Shown here: positions 58,735-64,000 of the stretch, piece by piece | Layout: each line of letters starts with the position of its first letter | How positions within the stretch are numbered: position 1 is the first letter of the stretch | Source: Datisca glomerata | Lineage: Eukaryota; Streptophyta; Magnoliopsida; Cucurbitales; Datiscaceae | Direction: 5' to 3' | Assembly (NCBI GenBank): GCA_003255025.1 | Contig: QANY01002227.1 | Span: 1-64,000 of the forward strand | Length of the DNA: 64,000 nucleotides | Notes under the pieces: model-generated | Told to the model about the DNA's origin: nothing | The model's database searches: none | The model's input: the letters and a program-made list of their open reading frames with translations, nothing else | Program-made: the position numbers and the translations under genes

Positions 58735-59240
58735 GATTTTCATTAAAGTTTTCAGAATTTTTCTTGAAGGCTTCAAGAATTGACATCTCTCTATACTTGA
58801 GAAAATTTTCAATATATGTTTTTTTCTTGAAATCTTCAAGTTTTAGCTTGAAGTCTTTAAGACTGCTATTGAAGATTTTAAGGAATAAATGACGTTGTAT
58901 TCCAGAAAATCTCAATATCAATGTTTTTATTTCATCTTTGAAGCCTTTAAATTTTATCTTGAAGTCTTCAAGATAAAATATTTAAGAAAAAAAAGTATAA
59001 AATTTCCTTAGATGTCATCAAAACCTAAAGTTTTCAATAGCTATATAAAAGAGTTCAAGATTCAATAGCTCTCTGTACTTGAGAAAATTTTAGTAAATCA
59101 TTACTCCTTTGACGTCTTTAGGTTTATATTGGAGTTTTCAAAATGACTCTTAAAGATTTCAAGTTATGACGGTTCTCTGTACTTAAAGAAATGATTAGTA
59201 TTAGTTTTTTCAAGATTTCAAGTTAAAACTTCTTAAAAAC
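58735..59240. repeat. Cluster of CTTGAAG..CTTCAAG palindromes
   Basis: At least eight near-copies of a short dyad, such as TTCTTGAAGGCTTCAAGAAT (58760-58780), CTTGAAATCTTCAAG, CTTGAAGTCTTTAAG and ATCTTGAAGTCTTCAAGAT. They are spaced irregularly over 500 bp and partly alternate with CTCTCTGTACTTGAGAAAAT. Non-coding on both strands. Confidence 0.7.
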
Positions 59241-59895
59241 CATTGATAATTGAGTGTTAAAGTAGTTGACTTGAAATATTATTACACATTTATTGAAGAA
59301 AGTGTATAGAAAGGTAAGAACGGATAGTGTATTTATGACTTTTGAGAAAAAAAAATAAACAAATGGGAACCAGAGTTTCGATAAATACAAAATAAAAAGG
59401 GTATATATTATAGTTTTGTTAGAATAAGAGTTTTTTTATTAATAGATAATATATTAAGGCAAGTGATTTTAACCGTATTGGCAGGTAATGATATCAGATC
59501 AATATCATTGATCCATCATTAGATCACCTTTTTATTTTGTGGGTTGTGGTGCAACCCACCAACCCAGCACCGACATATGTACTAAAGCAAGAACATGTAA
59601 TTTTTTTTGCTAATATCGAAGTCTAATATCAGTTAAACTATATACATCCATCAAATATCAATCTCCATCACAAATGGATGATGCAACAGTAGATACACAC
59701 AAAATATTGATACTTTTTGAGTCAAAAAGTATTGAGAGAGATAAAAATACACCGAAATTTTATCGGATGCATCGAGACAGAGTAACACAAGTCGAGTCGC
59801 AAGCTTCTGACTTTCATCCGAACACACTGGAAGACGCATTTGTTCAGGGTGTAAACTAAGCTTTCACGTAAAGAGCTTCTGTATTTATTTTTCTC

Positions 59896-62800
59896 TTACT
59901 CTTGTGCTACCTTGGCATTGTTAGCTGAAGTATCCTTAAGAAGCCAGTATCTAACAATGAAAGAGTCTATAATAGTCTGCATTTAAACATTCTTCATGTT
60001 AGACTTGGTGACGATAAAGATCTAATATAAGAGAATAACGACTCCAAAATTAAGAAACCTGGTTTAAATGTGCCGCAATGCAAGGAAGAATCAGCAAACC
60101 CGAGTCACCAAACGCACCACCAAGTTGCTCCACAACTGCCACCATTACAGTTAAAGTTTTCTGCAAAGACGATAATTCATCAGTGCTCTACGTGTTTTGA
60201 ACAATATTAACCATAGAGAAGCCCCCATCCGATTCCCAGCCGCTCGGGAAAAAACCCACTTGTGTTATAAGAAATGGAAACGTATTGGTTTAATCTTATG
60301 CTTGGTTTTGCTTATCATTACTCAAAGAAAAACCCATAAGTCACCTGGCTCGCTATAAGTATAATTGTCCTTGCGTTTGGTCTCTTGGAGAAAACTGATT
60401 GGCTACCACCAGATAGAGCCGAGAGTATTTGTAAAGCGAGAACATTAAATGCTAATAAGAGAAAATGCAGAAGTCTGAAAATACAAAAAGATAATCCATA
60501 GATTAGTTTATGATATTGTTAAACCTCAAACAACATCCACAAATAGTGATTAGCTAGCGATTCAGTAGCTGACATTTTCGTAATGAGCAAACAATCCTAA
60601 CTTCGCTTGTCTTCTTGAATTGAAAAAGAATAAGGTGTTACCAGATTATAAGACATCAAACTTAAGCTTATATCAAGAATTGAAAGCCAAAAACCTATGA
60701 ATTCACCATTCTCGTAAATTATTGAAATCCTCTTAAGAAACTTGATGCACTGGATTATGTCAGATCTTACGATAATAAATGTTATCCATAGATGTAGGCA
60801 TTTTATAAACTCATTCCATTCAATATAAACGTTAAATGGAAAGGAGCAAAATCCTCCATGCTGACCAAATGGGCTAGGAACCAACTATTCTCGTACATTA
60901 TAGTAAACCGATGCCAGATCATGATTTTACTTTTCGCTAGTCAGGGCATATAGTTAACAAACAGGGACATAAATTGATGAACTTCTTACCAATCAAAAAG
61001 ATTACACATGCATGGAATTTCTCAAGTAAAAAAGAGCACCAAGGAAACAATCACAAAGATATACGAGGAAAATAGATAAAGTGAACAACTTACGCTCCAA
61101 TTCCAATAGCTAGTAGAAAGATTTCAGGCTTAACCATCAAAAGTTGTGACCTCGACCTGCTCACTTGTATCCATGGCACCTGGAAAGCCATTGTCGTTTG
61201 AGAAGTAGGACAAGTAAAAACCTGATTTTCTTCTATTTGAACCACTTTTAAGTAGTAGTGAGTTACATTCATCAGAGAATACAAAGAATCTGCCTTCAGT
61301 GCTCCGTCTCCAGTTTTCTTATAAGAAGTTAATCTTGATTAGTAAAAAATAAAAAAAACCATATATTGTAAATAATCTGTCGTCTAACAACTGTACATTG
61401 ACATACTTATATTTTGCACGAACTTTATACAATTCATATACTTTTTGGTAAGTACTCTGTTGTTATATCTATTGTATTTACTAAAAGTTAGACGTGGCCG
61501 AGCAAAGCATGTAATAGTTTATTGGTCATGCTAGCAAGTCGTTACCTGAAAAAATAAGGAACTGTATTACTACATGGAATTCTTAATTTTTTCACCTGTT
61601 TAATTTTGCAAAGGTTGAAGTTATTAAATATCAATGGCACAAATTAAGCAATGAATCAGTACTGCACAGACTTTTTCAGCATTCTTCCATAGTTTCCTAG
61701 TAGCATGAGTTAGCTTAGATAGAATAATAATGCTGATCACAATTTTCAAATAACTGTAAGGATCATTCCAAAAAACAATGAGAGAAATAATATCATCTTT
61801 GCATTTACCTAATTTACTTCAAGTTTAAGGAAAATCATTGCAAGAATCCAATCGCAGTAGAAAGTAATGGAAAAACAGATTATAGTGAAGAATACAGAAA
61901 CTTAAAGCATTCACATCAGTAAAAAAAATTGAAGGTGGGATTCTTACAAGACTAAGGAAGATAGCACTGATTCTTGAGAAAAACTTTCGGTTTAAATCCA
62001 CAATATCCGCCAAGTCTAAATAAGACGTTAATCAAAATTAGCTAGAGATGCAACAATTTGCAGATGCTATAAGGTTACTCAAATGGGTGGCAACTTAGGT
62101 AGGAAATATTCTATGTTTTTTTATGTTTAGTCACCCCAGGTCCACTTGCTACATTCTTTCTAGCGAAAAAGGGCCAATATGGTGAAGAATGCAGTAAGTC
62201 ACCTTTGAAGGATTCTCTGAGTACCTATTAAAGTGAAAAGAAAAAAGATCACAATAGGGCATACAACAAGCTGATCTATATATTCTAGAAAACTAAACCC
62301 AAGAAATATTTCGGTTTTCCAATTTATTTACATGAATAATATCAGAGGCATATTCATAAATTAGAATGTCAAAGGCATATTCGTAAATTAGAATGTCAGA
62401 GGCATATTCATAAACTAGAATGTAATTGAAGAGCATAGTAAAGAAAACCCTAAATTAAGAATAGAGATTAGAAGAAAACTTGACTGTTAGGAACACTGAT
62501 CATTATATCACAAACAGGTCAAGAGTATAACCAAGTTAGATGAGTTTCTCCTAGATTTTGTACCAATTTGCACAATTCTTTTTCACCATATCATTTTCAA
62601 AAATTGGATGTGAGATCAAACTCATAAAAAAACTCAATTATAGAGAAAAAAATATGTTTCAGGAAGTTCCACAGAGACTGTCAAAGTTGTCTAATACTAT
62701 ACTATTTTTGAAAAAGTATACGTTACGCTATTCATTTACAGTATAAGTTAAATCTTCTACAATAGTTAGAGTCATCCAAAAACATGATGTTCTGAAATAG

Positions 62801-64000
62801 CAACGTTACATGGGAGGTAAATCACCTTCCCTACAGTGAGAGGGATTAGTAGCATAAGATTGAGACTTCTAAATAGTTGCTTGGTTTGAACAGAGACACC
62901 AATCCCATCAGCAATGAATTTTGAGATAGAAAAGGGAACCTGGAAAGTAAAAAAACATTCATGCTAATCATGTAGCAGCAGTTACAGCGGTCAATGCTAA
63001 ATATATACATAATGAACTGATGTGAAAAAACAGAAAATTGTGAGTGAGAGATATTTTATTGCATGTTTTCTTCTGCATGAGGGTGTGCCTGTTCATGCGC
63101 TGTATATTATCAAAGGTAATTGCACTGAACTGCAATTCCAGAAGAAAAAAAAGGAAAAAATAATTGGCCATTTTTAACACCCTAGAAGAGGGCAGCAGGA
63201 GAATGACTGTTTCTCATCCCAGTTTGGTGAATGGTGATTGAGAAGTGAAGATAGGTCATTTGTTGGTATATTGGAGATTTTGTGTGTGACACTAGAGCGG
63301 GATTTCATGGTACTTGTTAAGATCTTCTTTAACAAGTAGCTTCAAATGGAAGTACTATATTTATCAAGTAGTGCAACAAAACCTACTCCTTGGGTGGTAG
63401 GTTGGAGCAAAATCAAAGAATCTATTAAACATAGAGAGGATGGACGCCATCGATTCTATTTGCAGCAAAGTGAGTTATTTTGCTAGGCCTTAAAATCAAA
63501 CTTGCTAAGCATTATCCTTATTTTTATTATTAGAGGTAAGAAAAATAAACTGTATGCTAGTAATGTAGATGGATTCATAACCTTCAATTATATACTTGTA
63601 TGCTTGTAAAAAAATGTCTTTCTTATTAATAAAAGAAACTCAGTTTGCTCATTAGAATGCAATAACAGGTTCTAAATTACTGAAAATGAAGGTGAGAGAT
63701 TTCTTTATAACTTACAACTAAAATTCCTAACATATTAGAAATCACTGTCATCGCAAGAGCAAGCGCAGAATTACCACCAGCAAGCTGCATATGAGAAAAA
63801 TGAAAATCAAATCACCTTTTAAACTCTATCCTGTAACATTTGTCTAAGCCTGATTGGTTGAAGATAAAAAAGAAAAAGATAAAGTTCATGCCTGAGTAAG
63901 TGCAACCCCACTTGATATAGTAGTTGGCAAACAGCTAAATATTGCCAATCCTGTAGAAAACATAGGAAACAATAACTTGGAAATTGCTGAAAAACCAAAA
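59896..64000 (-). CDS. BASS4-like: Plastid BASS-family transporter, BASS4-like (copy B), 3' part; 5' exons beyond window
   Basis: Second BASS4-like gene, same strand as copy A, its N-terminal exons cut off by the window edge. Visible exons in transcript order, numbered as in copy A: 6 (63892-63950), 7 (63716-63784), 8 (62826-62939), 9 (62203-62224), 10 (61948-62015), 11 (61094-61179), 12 (60345-60474), 13 (60059-60160), 14 (59896-59976). Every exon has the same length and phase as in copy A (59, 69, 114, 22, 68, 86, 130, 102, 81), and none has a stop or frameshift. Residues include CLPTTISSGVALTQLAGGN, VPWIQVSRSRSQLL and VMVAVVEQLGGAFGDSGLL. Protein differences from copy A are mostly conservative. 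Both copies look functional; expression cannot be judged here. Confidence 0.88.
62344..62424. repeat. 27-bp minisatellite in an intron of BASS4-like gene B
   Basis: Three tandem copies of GAGGCATATTCATAAATTAG followed by AATGTCA in the intron between exons 8 and 9. The corresponding intron of copy A lacks it, so it arose after the gene duplication or was lost from A. Confidence 0.85.

Larger units (their letters stand above)
56121..59895. other. Intergenic DNA between the nest and BASS4-like gene B
   Basis: AT-rich, no gene I can support. It contains a two-copy tandem duplication (57565-58070) and a run of CTTGAAG/CTTCAAG palindromes (58735-59240). Short open frames at 58724-58921 and 59651-59859 show no recognisable domain. 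Confidence 0.6.

Noticed and set aside
59651..59859. Short opposite-strand open frames just 3' of BASS4-like gene B
   Set aside because: About 60 codons each, overlapping antisense, without family motifs; likely random in the 3' flank.

Overview
This is a 64 kb piece of an AT-rich plant nuclear genome, most likely a eudicot. The evidence is spliced genes with GT-AG introns, a chloroplast-type BASS transporter, plant F-box/DUF295 genes, Copia and LINE retrotransposons and a Mutator-like (MULE) element carrying an Ulp1-type protease gene. MULEs with Ulp1-like genes are known from melon, rice, Lotus and Arabidopsis. The MULE and one Copia lineage resemble cucurbit copies to me, so Cucurbitaceae is a reasonable guess, but the sequence alone does not prove it.

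Layout, left to right. (1) 1-6.1 kb: a decayed Copia element on the minus strand. (2) 6.2-14.25 kb: a degenerate Ulp1-carrying MULE with a mudrA-like transposase (plus strand) facing a C48/Ulp1 protease gene with a DUF1985 region (minus strand). Introns and spacers of both genes hold related minisatellites built on a CATCGTGTA/TACACGATG palindrome. A Copia solo LTR (8394-10079, AAAAA target duplication) sits between the two genes. (3) 14.25-15.6 kb: a truncated minus-strand Copia fragment. (4) 18.8-20.1 kb and 31.75-33.0 kb: two intact, intronless F-box/DUF295 genes on the minus strand, about 11.6 kb apart. A LINE 3' fragment and some 10 kb of AT-rich, repeat-filled DNA lie between them. (5) 34.3-39.4 kb: a complete 14-exon BASS4-like plastid bile-acid:sodium symporter family gene (423 aa, minus strand). 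(6) 39.57-56.1 kb: a nested transposon block. A LINE fragment is split by a minus-strand Copia (TACAT target duplication), and the left LTR of that Copia is split by a larger plus-strand Copia. A tandem duplication of about 1.33 kb then copied the three-element junction. (7) 56.1-59.9 kb: AT-rich DNA with a tandem duplication and a cluster of small palindromes. (8) 59.9-64 kb: the 3' nine exons of a second BASS4-like gene in the same orientation, cut by the window edge.

The genes that look functional are the two BASS4-like paralogues and the two F-box genes. Each pair looks like a local duplication, and transposons now occupy the space between copies. Every transposable-element gene seen carries stops, frameshifts or lost catalytic residues. 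I see no tRNA or rRNA gene and no CRISPR array. No clearly new system emerged. The most unusual structures are the palindromic minisatellites inside the MULE introns, the duplicated three-element nest junction, and the shared GC-AG intron and 22-nt exon of the BASS4 pair.
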